Origin: Arthrobacter sp. FB24
GTDB taxonomy: Bacteria; Actinomycetota; Actinomycetes; Actinomycetales; Micrococcaceae
Direction: 5' to 3'
NCBI RefSeq assembly: GCF_000196235.1
Contig: NC_008541.1
Span: 3,038,001-3,102,000, forward strand
Length of the DNA stretch: 64,000 bases
The notes below the pieces were generated by a model. That model was not told the origin of the DNA. It did not search any database and was given only the letters and a program-made list of their open reading frames with translations. Shown in pieces: positions 1 through 12,503 of the stretch. The first letter of the stretch is position 1. Each line of letters begins with the position of its first letter. The translations under genes were made by a program, and so were the position numbers.

Positions 1-471
1 GGTTAAGGCCAGATCGAAATAGTCCCGGCCCACGCGGTCTATGACCCCGCTTAGCCCCGCCGCTTCCGTGGTGCCGCCGACCAAGACAACTGCTACATCC
101 GCCCTGTCACGTGCCAGGCCTCGAAGTGCGCTGGCCAGTCCCAGTTTCCGCCTGACGGATGACGGCTCCGACACTGCGAGCCTGCCCAGGCCGTGGTAGC
201 GGGACGCCGCTGCAAACGGAATCAACACTTGGTGATGATGGTCGTTGAGGAGCAGGCTCTCTGCCCCGACGTGGCTCAACGTTCCCTCGAACGCGTTGCC
301 GGAAGCCAGATGGACCGCCACCCTGAGCCCAAGGGATCCGCGAAGTCTGTCCGCCAACTCTATGCCCGCGACGTCCGCCCGCGACCGCTCGGCGATTTCC
401 GATTCAAGCTCCAAGCGGTCAACTGAGGCCAGCTGCGCCTCCATGTCCTCAAACAAGGCATCCCATCGCAT
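1..471 (-). CDS. Hypothetical protein, 3' end beyond the window
   Basis: An open frame of 157 codons runs from an ATG at 471 off the left edge without a stop. The protein begins MRWDALFEDMEAQL and has an acidic, charged N-terminus followed by an alternating β-like region with HLASGNAFEGTLSHVGAESLLL and then a stretch rich in small residues (VAVVLVGGTTEAAGLSG). No signal peptide or membrane segment is visible. Codon use is like its neighbours. It is divergent from the LysM gene. I do not recognise a named family; similar short proteins of unknown function are common in Arthrobacter, which is a recollection and not a search. Confidence 0.65.
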   Translation of the reverse strand, partial: MRWDALFEDMEAQLASVDRLELESEIAERSRADVAGIELADRLRGSLGLRVAVHLASGNAFEGTLSHVGAESLLLNDHHHQVLIPFAAASRYHGLGRLAVSEPSSVRRKLGLASALRGLARDRADVAVVLVGGTTEAAGLSGVIDRVGRDYFDLALT

Positions 472-564
472 GCCGCAAATCTAGGCCGGTGCCGCCCAGC
501 GGTCAATTCAGGGCCAGCCCGGACACCAAAAAAACAAATCACTGGACAAAAATCGAAACTCAGG

Positions 565-611
565 GTCAAACTAGATTTATTGACATCAAACAGTATCAAA
601 CAGCATCAAAC
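565..611 (+). promoter_or_regulatory. 10-bp-periodic ATCAAAC direct repeats
   Basis: ATCAAAC occurs at 585, 595 and 605, exactly 10 bp apart, and a related GTCAAAC lies two periods upstream at 565. A TTGACA hexamer (580–585) overlaps the first unit. The repeats end just before the Shine-Dalgarno of the LysM gene. One-turn spacing puts every unit on the same DNA face, as expected for head-to-tail binding by a small MerR/BldC-like protein. The binding protein is inference. Confidence 0.5.
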
Positions 612-629
612 AAAGTTGGGAGCGAGGTC

Positions 630-1424
630 ATGGTGGTTTCACGCGGCAGGGTGCTGGGCTCGGACGCAACCCTCGCGGTGGCGATTCTGCTCCTTGGCTT
701 CTTTCTGGCGGCAACCGGGGCCTCGCTTATGGAGCGCTGGCAGCGGTCATCTGCAAAAGCCCAGTCCCTGGGCTTCGAAGACCTGCTCGGATTTGTCGTC
801 AACGCCGCAGGACTCATCGTCGTCACCTGGTGGGTCCTGTCCATGCTGTCAGCATTTGCGTCCGCCGCCCTCGAGCGTGCCGGACGCAACCGGGCTGCGG
901 CGGTCACCGGAAAGTTCAGTCCGGCCTTCATGCGCAGACTCGCCCTCGCCGCAGTCGGAGTACAACTATTGGGCGCGCCGCTTGCCCATGCAGCGGCGGA
1001 TCCGGCGGACCCTCGGTGGAGTCCAACGTCCAATCCGGCCACCGCAGCGGTTTGGACCCCTACCGGACAGCCGGCTGAAGGCCGCGCCGCCGTTATGTCC
1101 GCCTTGTCTGCAGTCTCCACATCCGTTGAGGGCGTGGATCCACGCTGGAAACCGAATGCACCCCACGTGTCCCCGGGCCCCCTGGCGGCACAACCTTCTA
1201 GGTCCGCCCGCCAGCAACCTGTCGATGACCGCGGGCACGTCACCGTGGTGGCCGGGGACTCTCTGTGGAGCATTGCAGCCAGGCAGCTGGGCGGGTCCCA
1301 GGCATCCGATCTCGAAATCGCCTTGGAATGGCCGCGATGGTATGAGGCCAACAGGGCTGCCATAGGAGACAACCCCAATTCACTTCTCCCGGGACAGGTC
1401 CTCCGGCCTCCATCCGGATCGTAG
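630..1424 (+). CDS. LysM-domain membrane protein
   Basis: 264 aa. The start chosen is the ATG at 630, which has a GGGAG ribosome site 7 nt upstream; a longer in-frame ATG at 489 would add 47 low-complexity residues with no site. Two hydrophobic segments (about residues 9–30 and 50–75) and a third around 106–122 anchor the N-terminus. A Pro/Ala/Ser-rich linker follows, then a C-terminal LysM module (about 206–264: VVAGDSLWSIAARQL, later LLPGQVL). LysM modules bind peptidoglycan glycan chains, so the protein probably links membrane and wall. It is followed closely by the Rv3235-family gene. Confidence 0.8.
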   Translation: MVVSRGRVLGSDATLAVAILLLGFFLAATGASLMERWQRSSAKAQSLGFEDLLGFVVNAAGLIVVTWWVLSMLSAFASAALERAGRNRAAAVTGKFSPAFMRRLALAAVGVQLLGAPLAHAAADPADPRWSPTSNPATAAVWTPTGQPAEGRAAVMSALSAVSTSVEGVDPRWKPNAPHVSPGPLAAQPSRSARQQPVDDRGHVTVVAGDSLWSIAARQLGGSQASDLEIALEWPRWYEANRAAIGDNPNSLLPGQVLRPPSGS

Positions 1425-1477
1425 ATCCGCAGCCGGCCACAGCTATCAGATATCCGTCATCAATCAGAGGAAGCATC

Positions 1478-2026
1478 ATGAGCGCATTGCACCTGGTCCC
1501 CACATCTCCCGCGTTGGAACGACCGGCGGCCGGTGACCAGCCAGCCCGCCGGCTGGCAGCAGTCCCGGCCGCCGGCAGCCCTGCCCCGCGTCAGCACACG
1601 GCCGGCACGCCGCCAACGCCTCGGCCGGGTGACCCGGGTGACGCCACCAAGAACGGGCGGGCCCTGCAGATAGTGAGCGAGAACAAGGAGGTCTGCGCAA
1701 TTACCCGCGGTACCGTCCAGGCCGCCATCGAAGTGCTGGCAGGAACACGTCCCATCCAGCAACTCTCCCGAAGGCTTGATCAGCGGTGCCTGGCCTCACT
1801 CCAGCACCGCGCGGCGCTGACCCGTCGGCTGGCGGCGGGACCCTCACCCACGGCAGGACGCCTGCACCGTAATCCCGCAGTCAGATCGGTCCGCGCCTGC
1901 GAAGTCGCGTCCGGAGTCTACGAGGCAAGTGCCGTAGTAGTGGATGAACTAAGGGTCCGCGCAGTCGCCGTGCGGCTTGAGCGCAGCAATCAGGTATGGC
2001 GGATCACGGCTCTGGAGATCGGCTGA
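1478..2026 (+). CDS. Rv3235 family protein
   Basis: 182 aa, starting at an ATG with AGAGGAAG upstream. The first 65 residues are a Pro/Ala-rich disordered tail. The remaining part matches the actinobacterial Rv3235 pattern: a helical block (ITRGTVQAAIEVLAGTRP, LSRRLDQRCLASLQ) and a β-rich end (VYEASAVVVDELRVRAVAV, QVWRITALEIG). The function is unknown. In mycobacteria Rv3235 also sits near secA1 (Rv3240c), so the neighbourhood is conserved. It ends before a strong hairpin shared with convergent secA. Confidence 0.75.
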   Translation: MSALHLVPTSPALERPAAGDQPARRLAAVPAAGSPAPRQHTAGTPPTPRPGDPGDATKNGRALQIVSENKEVCAITRGTVQAAIEVLAGTRPIQQLSRRLDQRCLASLQHRAALTRRLAAGPSPTAGRLHRNPAVRSVRACEVASGVYEASAVVVDELRVRAVAVRLERSNQVWRITALEIG

Positions 2027-2080
2027 GGCATCGTCCCGTTTGCACCGCCCTCATTCCTGGCGTTCAGGCACCAGCGGATG

Positions 2081-2118
2081 CAGGTGGGGACCGGAACAAC
2101 TGTTCCGGTCCCCACCTG
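2081..2118. terminator. Bidirectional terminator hairpin between Rv3235-family gene and secA
   Basis: Eighteen-base perfect inverted arms (CAGGTGGGGACCGGAACA and its complement, 2081–2098 and 2101–2118) lie between two convergent genes. There is no clear U-tract on either strand, so it may act as a transcript-end stabiliser as much as an intrinsic terminator. Confidence 0.7.
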
Positions 2119-2157
2119 TGATCTAGCCTGCTGCCGCTAAAGCGCCACTAATTTTTT

Positions 2158-4896
<2,739 letters not shown>

Positions 4897-4966
4897 GTGA
4901 AGTTGCTCCCAGTCTCAAGCTGCCGAATTCTGGCGTGTTCAGTCTACGGGAGAGACACAGGGCCGG

Positions 4967-6226
4967 TTACGCCTGTTCCCTCTCAGCGGATACACCGCTC
5001 CCTGCTCCGGACACGGCGTCTGCGAGCGCCGGTGCCAGGTCTCCTTTCCGGGACACAACAACCCGGTCCAGTTCCAACCACTCTGCCATGAGCTGCAGTT
5101 CCGCGGCGAGTTCGACGGCGGTGTCGGCGGGCGCCCCGGGCTCCGCGTGGACAGCCTTCGCCAGCAGGAGGCCGTTGGATCGGTCCGCTTTCAGGTCGAT
5201 GCGGGCCACGATCCCGTCGCGTAGCAGGAAGGGAAGCACGTAATAGCCGTAGCGGCGTTTCGGCTCGGGGGTGTAGATCTCCAGGCGGTAGTGGAAGTCG
5301 AACAGGGCTTCAAGGCGCCGCCGCTCAAAGACCAGTGAGTCGAAGGGGCTCAGCAGTGCGCGTCCGGTGGCTGTACGCGGCAGTTTCGCCTCGGCGTGCC
5401 GGAAGAGGGGGTTGTCCCAGCCGGCCACGCTGACTGGCACCAGCCTTCCGGTTTCGACGAGGTGGTCCACTGCCAGGGCTGACGCACGCATCGGCGTCCG
5501 GAAGTAGTCGGCGAAGCACCGGAGCGTGCCGATCCCGTGCGCCCGGGCGGCGGCATCGATGAGGCGCACCAGCGCAGCCGCCTTGTCCGCCCCTGCGTCG
5601 GGAACGTCCGGCGCTGCGCCGGGCCGTTCGGGCAGGATCTTGGCGGTGAGGGTGTAGCGCCGTTCGAAGGATTCCGTGCGGGACGCGGCCGAGATGAGGC
5701 CCGCTTCGAAGAGGTGCTCCAGGACCCGTTTGACGGCGTTCCAGTTCCACCCCCAGTTGTCCTGCTGCCGGTCCTCCACATGACCCAGGTGGGCGGTGAG
5801 TTCGGCGGCAGTCATCGGCCGTCCGGCGGCCAGCGCCTCAAGCACCCGGGCGGCGACATCGCTCCGTACCTCGGGGTCCATGGAGTGCGCTCCCACCCAC
5901 TTCCGGCTTTGCCACAGGACCAGGTCCTGGAAATGGTCCGGACGGATAAAGCTCGCCTCGTGGGCCCAGTACTCCATCATGCGGCGCGGGTGGGTGCCCG
6001 CCATTCGCTGGAGGATGGCGCTGTCGTAGTTCCCCAGGCGGGAGAAGAACGGCAGGTAATGGCTCCGCGACAGCACATTGACGGAGTCGATCTGGACGAG
6101 GTGGAGGCGGGCAAAAGTACGGCCCACCGCCCGTGATGTCACGGGTCCGGCGGGCCGTACTTTGTCCAATCCCTGGGCTGCCAGTGCGATCCGCCGCGCC
6201 TGTTTGAGGCTCAGCACTTCCTGCAC
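4967..6226 (-). CDS. YcaQ/AlkZ-type winged-helix DNA glycosylase (HTH_42 family)
   Basis: 419 aa; the start is a GTG at 6226 with GAAGGGA upstream. The HTH_42 family comprises three winged-helix repeats and includes E. coli YcaQ (AlkX), which unhooks interstrand crosslinks, and Streptomyces AlkZ. Residues 45–47 (VQIDSV) give the catalytic Q-x-D form found in YcaQ-type enzymes and not the Q-x-Q of AlkZ. Other family landmarks are RSHYLPFFSRLG, MEYWAHEASF and PFDSLVFERRR. It should act on alkylated or crosslinked DNA in the cytoplasm. The gene lies between secA and hpf on the same strand but with 70 bp before secA, so cotranscription is uncertain. Confidence 0.85.
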   Translation of the reverse strand: MQEVLSLKQARRIALAAQGLDKVRPAGPVTSRAVGRTFARLHLVQIDSVNVLSRSHYLPFFSRLGNYDSAILQRMAGTHPRRMMEYWAHEASFIRPDHFQDLVLWQSRKWVGAHSMDPEVRSDVAARVLEALAAGRPMTAAELTAHLGHVEDRQQDNWGWNWNAVKRVLEHLFEAGLISAASRTESFERRYTLTAKILPERPGAAPDVPDAGADKAAALVRLIDAAARAHGIGTLRCFADYFRTPMRASALAVDHLVETGRLVPVSVAGWDNPLFRHAEAKLPRTATGRALLSPFDSLVFERRRLEALFDFHYRLEIYTPEPKRRYGYYVLPFLLRDGIVARIDLKADRSNGLLLAKAVHAEPGAPADTAVELAAELQLMAEWLELDRVVVSRKGDLAPALADAVSGAGSGVSAEREQA

Positions 6227-6258
6227 GTCAGTCCCTTCGTTGGATGGTCAGCTCCAGC

Positions 6259-6984
6259 TTATGCGCTGGCTGGCTCATCCTCGGATCGGTACGCGAGAAT
6301 CTTCTCTTCCAGCGGAGCCACACCCGGTTCGCAGGTCTGGTCAAGGGAGATCACCCCGTAGGTCCAACCGTCGCGGCGGTAGACGACGGACGGCGCTTTG
6401 GTTTCCTTATCGACAAACAGGTAGAAGTCGTGGCCCACGAGTTCCATGTTGTCGACGGCGTCGTCGAGCGTGAGTGATGCCGCCGGAAACACCTTGCGGC
6501 GGATCAGGACAGGCGAATCCCCCGCCGGGATGTCGTTGTCGACGTCGTACGGCGACTTTTCGACCGGTGCGGCCTGGGGCTCCTGATGGTTGCTTGCCTC
6601 CACGTACAGAGGCTCGGTGGTGCTGGCCGGCTCAAGGCTGGCTGTTGCCTCGGTGACCGACTTGGGGGTGTGCCGGCCATGGTGGACCTTCTTGCGGTCT
6701 TTGGCCCGGCGCAGGCGTTCAAGAAGCTTGTTGTAAGCGAGATCGAACGCGGCGAACTTGTCGGCGGCGCTGGCCTCTGCTCGAATGACGGGGCCCCGGC
6801 CCAAGACAGTCAGCTCAACCGTGAGCAATTCTGCGGTCTGGCGGGCCTTAGTCTCCTTTGAGACCTTCGCGTCCACCCGTTGGACCTTGTCTCCCAGCGA
6901 TGCGATCTTTGAGATCTTCTCGTCGGCGTATTCGCGGAAGCGGTCTGAAACCGTCAAATTCCGTCCGCTGATCATGAACTCCAT
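6259..6984 (-). CDS. hpf: Ribosome hibernation-promoting factor, long form
   Basis: 241 aa. The ATG at 6984 (MEFMISGRNLTVSDRF) is preferred because GGAGGG precedes it; an upstream in-frame ATG would only add 13 unlikely residues. The N-terminal half is the S30AE domain that binds the 30S mRNA/tRNA channel. A charged linker (RAKDRKKVHHGRH) leads to the C-terminal dimerisation domain (about 180–241: SLTLDDAVDNMELVGHDFYLF, VVYRRDGWTYGVI). Two domains identify the long HPF that pairs 70S ribosomes into 100S dimers in stationary phase. The order hpf–comF–lpqB matches mycobacteria. Confidence 0.93.
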   Translation of the reverse strand: MEFMISGRNLTVSDRFREYADEKISKIASLGDKVQRVDAKVSKETKARQTAELLTVELTVLGRGPVIRAEASAADKFAAFDLAYNKLLERLRRAKDRKKVHHGRHTPKSVTEATASLEPASTTEPLYVEASNHQEPQAAPVEKSPYDVDNDIPAGDSPVLIRRKVFPAASLTLDDAVDNMELVGHDFYLFVDKETKAPSVVYRRDGWTYGVISLDQTCEPGVAPLEEKILAYRSEDEPASA

Positions 6985-7155
6985 GGTGCCCTCCAAATGA
7001 CTTCGGTGACACGACGGCGGCACTTCCCGGGGCCGATCTGACTGACAGTCGAGCCCCTTTCCGAGCCGCTATCGACAGGTACAACTGATCTTGGTACCCA
7101 CAACCGACGTTAGTTCATCGCTACCCGTTATTCACCTTTTCTTCGTTTATTTTTT

Positions 7156-8082
7156 TCAAAGTCGGGCGCCCATCACTGCGGTGGCACCGGGAACGGCCGG
7201 TGGATCCGCAACGTCCGGCGGGCGTGTCGCCGCAAGTACGACGGCGCCCAGTACGACGCCCCCTGCCTGATGTACGGCCCGCGCTGCTTCCGCCAGCGTG
7301 GCCCCCGTGGTCAGCACGTCATCCACGATGATGCAGGGGCATCCCCGGATGTCAGGCGCGAGGAACGCCGGCCTTGCCCGCATGGAACCCCGGACACGTT
7401 TGGCACGGGCGCCTCGTCCGAGTCCTTTTTGCCCTCCCGCCATGGCGTGGGCGGCAGCCAGCACCTGGAGCCGTTCGGGCAGGGCAGCGGCCGACCATGG
7501 CCACTGTCCGAAGGTCCCTCCCTTGCGCAGCGCATCGGCTGGGCGCCCTCCGCCGAGGCGGCCGCTGCGGTCCAGATTCCGCAACAAAAGGTGCACGGGG
7601 CTGAAACCCCGCCTCCTGAACGCGCTGTTGGTGGTGGGTACGGGTATCAGGCAGACTCCATGCGTCGTGCCGGCAGCCACTGTGATCGCCCTCCCAAGCG
7701 CCTTCGACAGCACCGATTCAAGCTGGCGCTGGCCGTATTTCTTGAACGACAGCACAGCCTGGGCGAGCTCCTCCCGATAGACCCCGGCGGCCACGACGGG
7801 AAGAATAACCGAACCGTTCACATCCATCAGGGCGGGTGCCTGCCCTTCGGCGCGGAACGGCGTCCGCGTGAGCAGGCGCAGCGCCCGCTCACAGTGTCCG
7901 CATAGCGAGAAGTCTTCCGACCCGCAGCAGACGCACTCCACGGGTGCGGCGAGGGCCAACAGTTCGCGGCCAGCCTCCGCTGCACGGTCCGCGGCCCGCA
8001 GCCACCACCGTACATAATCGCTGCGGTGTCTTGCCGCCGCCGGCGCAGGCGGCTCGAGATCGGGATCGGGGCTTCTTGTCAC
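7156..8082 (-). CDS. ComF-family phosphoribosyltransferase
   Basis: 308 aa. The N-terminal region has a zinc-finger-like cysteine cluster (C50, C52, C53, C61, C64: CVCCGSEDFSLCGHC). The C-terminal PRTase fold carries the PRPP loop IIVDDVLTTGAT at about 251–262. ComF proteins are needed for DNA uptake in naturally competent bacteria, but in Actinobacteria the gene is conserved without evident competence systems and its substrate is unknown. It is on the minus strand between lpqB and hpf. The sequence just past its stop is A-rich on this strand, so I see no intrinsic terminator and read-through to hpf is possible. Confidence 0.88.
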   Translation of the reverse strand: MTRSPDPDLEPPAPAAARHRSDYVRWWLRAADRAAEAGRELLALAAPVECVCCGSEDFSLCGHCERALRLLTRTPFRAEGQAPALMDVNGSVILPVVAAGVYREELAQAVLSFKKYGQRQLESVLSKALGRAITVAAGTTHGVCLIPVPTTNSAFRRRGFSPVHLLLRNLDRSGRLGGGRPADALRKGGTFGQWPWSAAALPERLQVLAAAHAMAGGQKGLGRGARAKRVRGSMRARPAFLAPDIRGCPCIIVDDVLTTGATLAEAARAVHQAGGVVLGAVVLAATRPPDVADPPAVPGATAVMGARL

Positions 8083-8207
8083 AGACCAAGCCTGCCCGAC
8101 GGGGTATCCCTGCGGGAGCCCGCTGTTCGACTATGTGGGCCCGGCGCTTATGTGGATAAAGTGTGGCCAGTACAACCTGCCCGCACGGCGCGGTGCAGGC
8201 CCCTGTG

Positions 8208-9929
8208 TCAGCCCGGGAATGACGGGTCCACGGGCCCTTTCAGCTGGGGCGACCAACCATTTCCGAGGCGCTGGAAGATACCGTCGGCGGACTGCCCGAA
8301 GATTTCCTCGGGTCCGTTGCCGGCGCTGATCGCGGTGAGCCCGGGCCAGGGCGCCAGTTGCTGCGGCTGCGTTGCTGCCAGGGAGAGCAATTCCGGGGTG
8401 ACGTTGTCAGTGGCCGATGCCTTCATGACGGCTACCGTCGTGTCACTGACCCAGACCCCCTGGTCCGGTTCCCGGTCCGTCAGGAGCGTCGTTGGGGCGG
8501 TGAGGTCACGGGGGGTCCCGTCAGCATTGCGTACGATTCCGGTCACCTGCACGCGGGTCTTCCCGTTCTGCTCGGAAATCACGAGAGCCCGCACCCCCTC
8601 GCGCGATACGCGGAATTCTTTGACGGTGCGTCCGGCGAGCCAGGCCGGCGCCAGCGTGACAGTGGGCATGGCCGCGGCTTCAGCAACGTTCGTGGGGCGG
8701 TAGGCAAGCACTTCCGTTGCCCCGTTGGCCCCGGGCCCGGCAGTCCAGACCCAATCCTGCTGCCCGAACGACGGATGGGTGAGGGTGGAGCGGGTTGTCA
8801 GTGCCCGGGCCGGCTGGCCCGGCACGATCGAGTACAGGGTCGTCCGGCTGTTGTTGAGGAACGCCACCGACTGCGAAACGGGCGATTCGGCAGGGGAAAC
8901 CGGCCCGAGGGCTCCTACGGACTGAATGTCCGGCAACGGCGAAATGCGGTTGTTCTCGTATCGGACCAGTTGGCCGTCATTCACGGCGATCTGGCGGGCC
9001 GGGACGTTCTTGTCCCTGACCGGAGGCAGCACGGAGCCGTTGTCCTCGACCCGGACCAGGTCCTGGTTTGCCCGGAGTTCGACGTTGACGACGTCCGGCT
9101 GGCCACGGAAGGTGAGAGCCAGCTGGGTCTGCATCCTCAGCCTGTCCTCGCTGGAGGCTTCGACGAGTTCCTTTGCCGACAGGTCCACCTGGGCTGCGCC
9201 CGAGACTACCGGTACAGACTCCCGCGTCAGCTTCATTCCGGACGGAAAGGCGCTAACTACGGCGCCCTTGAGATACGGGGCAGGTCCGCTGAGCAAGGCG
9301 CTGGTCATGGCTTTGACCGTTTTCTTCTTGTTGAACCATCTGACGTCCGGCACTGCGTAGGTGAAGCCGGGATCGTAGAAGTAGATGGGGTAGGCGCCGT
9401 AAATCACCTTGAATGTCTGCTCGGGGATGGCAATTCCGTCAGGGATTGCGGAGATGCGCCACTGACCGTCCACCTGCGTCAGCGTGACAGGAATGTTTTC
9501 CTTGGTGCCTTCGGGGAACTGCGTCGCGATCCCGTCTGCATCGACTGAGTAGGCAACGTCCAGTTCGTAGTTGAAGACATTTTCCACACCGGTCCGGACC
9601 ACCCTGGTTGAGCGGAAAACGAGTGTGCGCTGGTCCGGCTTCCAGGCAACGGAGGCTGCCTGCGTCAGGTATTCCCTGGCAACGGCGTAGTCGTCCTCGT
9701 AGCCGCTGCCGGCGAGGTAGAAGTCTTCAATGACGGACTCCGGTCCGGCTCCTTCGCGTGGTGCCACCGGAAAGAAAACGGGCGCGTTGTTGGGCTTGCC
9801 GGCGCTCTCATCGGTACTTTTTCCCACCGGCCCCGAGCGCGGGATCTGTGCGCAGGAGGTCAGCAGCAGGAGCAGTAGCGTCATCAGGGCAAGGGCCGCG
9901 TTGCGCAACTTTGACGGGGTGCCGGTCAT
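8208..9929 (-). CDS. lpqB: Lipoprotein LpqB, accessory of the MtrAB system
   Basis: 573 aa. The ATG at 9929 overlaps the mtrB stop (ATGA) and directly precedes a lipoprotein signal (LLLLLLTSC, lipidated Cys 26); a longer in-frame start exists but would bury the signal inside mtrB. The GerMN-like sporulation/germination domain (about 160–330, with [18 protein letters not shown]) is followed by the LpqB β-propeller. In mycobacteria LpqB binds the extracellular part of sensor kinase MtrB and modulates MtrA phosphorylation. It is the last gene of mtrA-mtrB-lpqB. Confidence 0.95.
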
Positions 9930-11857
9930 TTTGTTTCTTCCCTGCCCGCGGCCGGCTGTGCGTGCGGCGGGGCGGGCGCATCCGTCGAATCCGCGGGCGA
10001 TGCAGCGGTTTCCAGGAGCAACATCGTGCCCTGCCCCGATCCGCCAGGCAATTCGACGTCGGCCGGTTCGAGCTGTAGCGGCGATTTGGAGATTGCTTCG
10101 CCCTGCCTCAGCGGAAGTGTCAGCCTGAAGTTTGATCCGGTTCCCTTGCTGCCCCAGGCCTGAAGCCATCCGTTGTGGAGCTTCGTGTCTTCCGCGGCGA
10201 TGGACAGGCCCAGCCCGCTGCCGCCCGTGGTTCGCGCCCGGGCGGGGTCGGCCCGCCAGAAACGGTCAAAGACCCTTGCCGCCTCGGACTGCGTCATTCC
10301 GATGCCGTGGTCGCGGACGGCGACGGCGACGGCGGATTCATTTGCCGCTACCGAAATATTGACCGGATTCCCTTCGCTGTGCTCCAGCGCGTTGAGCACC
10401 AGGTTGCGAAGGATCCGCTCGATGCGCCGGTCGTCCATCTCCACCACGATGCTCTCATCCCGCGAATTAATGGTGACCTGCGAACCGTATTCGGCTGCGA
10501 CGGGTCCTGCGTCTTCGACGACTTTCGCCACGAGTTGCAGGATATCGGTGGGTTCGGCGTCGAGCATGGCCACACCTGCATCGAAGCGGGAAATTTCCAG
10601 GAGATCAGCGAGCAGGGACTGGAAGCGCTCAACCTGGTTGTAGAGCAGCTCGGCCGAGCGCTTGTTGATGGGGTCGAAATCATGCCGTGCGTCGTACAGG
10701 ACCTCGGCGGCCATCCGCACGGTCGTCAGGGGCGTGCGAAGTTCGTGGGACACATCGGAGACGAAGCGCTGCTGCATCTGGGACAGAGTCGCCAGCTGGG
10801 TGATTTGTTCCTGGAGGCTGGCAGCCATGTGGTTGAACGACGCGCCCAGCCGCGCCACCTCGTCCTCGCCTTTGACTACCATCCGCTCCTGGAGCTGCCC
10901 GGCCGCCAGTTTCTCCGAGACCACCGCGGCATGGCTGACCGGGCTGACCACGTTCCGGGTCACGTACCAGGCAATGGCACCGATGATCAGGACCAGTACC
11001 GCTCCGCCGGCGAGCAGGACGTTCTGTATCTCGTCCAGCGTTTTCTGCGCGGTGTTCAGGTCGTAAATGAGGTACAGCTCGTACACAGTGCCGTTAAATG
11101 TGACTTTGTTGCCCACGGCGATGCCCGGACGGTCTTCGGTACCCACCGGGAACTCCGTGGATGCCCAAAACTGGTCCTTTCCGGACTCCTGAACCGCCTT
11201 CCGCAGCTCGGGCGGAATGACACTGACCGTGAGCTGGTCCGACGCCCGCGATTCGACCCAGCGGTTGCGGGGTTTGGTCTGTTCCGGCATCGCCTCGAAC
11301 ACATACCGGCGCTGGATGACGTTTCCGCGGCCCTCCACGGCATTCAGGGTGTCGTACACCAGTGTGATCACGCTGGACTGGTCGGTGACCTGGGCGCCGT
11401 CGAACGTGTCCTGGACCTGCTTGACGTTGTACAGAGTCTCCGACTCCGCCTGGGCAAGCCGTTCCTGGAACAGGTTGTTGGCGATCTGGTTCGACAGGTA
11501 GGCCCCGACCACTGCGAACGAGCCGATCGAGAGCAGAAGCGTGGTGAGGACTGTGCGGAACTGCAGGGAACGGCGCCAGCGCCGATGAAGGGCCCGCAGC
11601 AGGAACCTGACACCGGGCAGGAGCCGGAGCAAGCCGGTCCGGACGAGCCTCGCGACCCGCAGTCCCACGATCCGGGCACGGCGAAGCCAAATGCGGGTCC
11701 GGAACGGCAGGTCGGAAAATACGCCGGCCATTGCATCCGTATGCTCCGGAGCGCCGTGTGAGTGGGCGTGTTCCGTCTTTTGGGGGCGGGCTACCTCCGG
11801 CTCACTGCCGGCTTCGCCGCGGGACGGTTCAGGAACCTGCTTTGTAGCCGACACCAC
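9926..11857 (-). CDS. mtrB: Sensor histidine kinase MtrB
   Basis: 643 aa. Two membrane segments (about 101–122 and 283–300) flank an extracellular sensor region. HAMP (about 301–355), the dimerisation/phosphoacceptor helix [11 protein letters not shown] with His 371, and an HATPase domain ([35 protein letters not shown]) follow. The annotated start lies inside mtrA (29-bp overlap); a later Met at residue 43 is possible because the first 45 residues are low-complexity. MtrB phosphorylates MtrA and coordinates cell division, wall metabolism and osmotic responses. Confidence 0.95.
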
Positions 11858-12503
11858 GGACCGTCAAAACTACTTCGGGGGCTTCGGGGTCCCGCTCGAT
11901 TTTCGACCTCAGCCGCTGGACATGGACGTTGACGAGGCGCGTGTCTGCCGCGTGCCGGTATCCCCAGACCTGCTCCAGGAGCAACTCTCGGGTGAAGACC
12001 TGCCACGGCTTCCGCGCAAGGGCAACGAGCAGGTCGAATTCGAGGGGTGTCAGCGAAATTCGTTCGTCGTTCCGGCTCACCAGGTGGCCGGCCACGTCAA
12101 TGGTGATGTCGGCGATGCGGAGGGTCTCAGGGGCCTTTTGATCTCCGGGCCGGAGCCTGGCCCTGACACGGGCCACCAGTTCCGCCGGCTTAAACGGTTT
12201 GGGCACATAGTCGTCAGCACCGGACTCCAGTCCTCGGACCACGTCCGAGGTATCGGACTTGGCGGTGAGCATAACGATGGGTGAATCCGACTCGGCGCGG
12301 ATCTGCCTGCACACTTCGATGCCGTCCATGCCCGGGAGCATCAGGTCCAGAAGCACAAGATCCGGTTTTGAGGATCGGAAAACTTCCAGCGCCTGCCCGC
12401 CGTCGGCGCAAAAGACCGGCTCGAAGCCGTCATTGCGCAAGACAATCCCGATCATCTCGGCCAGCGCCTCGTCATCGTCCACTACCAGAATGCGTGCCTT
12501 CAT
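11829..12503 (-). CDS. mtrA: DNA-binding response regulator MtrA
   Basis: 224 aa from the ATG at 12503 (MKARILVVDDDEAL); an upstream in-frame ATG would add 22 unrelated residues. The receiver domain has the acidic pocket DDDE and phosphoacceptor Asp 53 (LVLLDLMLPGMDG), with a conserved Lys in LTAKSD. The C-terminal OmpR-type winged helix includes ISLTPLEFDLLVALA and ends [12 protein letters not shown]. No clear ribosome site precedes the ATG; an AT-rich stretch (TATATA) lies immediately upstream. It is the essential partner of MtrB and first gene of the operon. Confidence 0.96.
   Translation of the reverse strand: MKARILVVDDDEALAEMIGIVLRNDGFEPVFCADGGQALEVFRSSKPDLVLLDLMLPGMDGIEVCRQIRAESDSPIVMLTAKSDTSDVVRGLESGADDYVPKPFKPAELVARVRARLRPGDQKAPETLRIADITIDVAGHLVSRNDERISLTPLEFDLLVALARKPWQVFTRELLLEQVWGYRHAADTRLVNVHVQRLRSKIERDPEAPEVVLTVRGVGYKAGS

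Noticed and set aside
7132..7160. T-rich tract next to the comF stop as a terminator
   Set aside because: The Ts are on the plus strand; on the coding (minus) strand the tract is A-rich and there is no preceding stem.
10175..11761. Long plus-strand frame (528 codons) opposite mtrB
   Set aside because: Shadow of mtrB; its composition mirrors the codon bias of the real gene.
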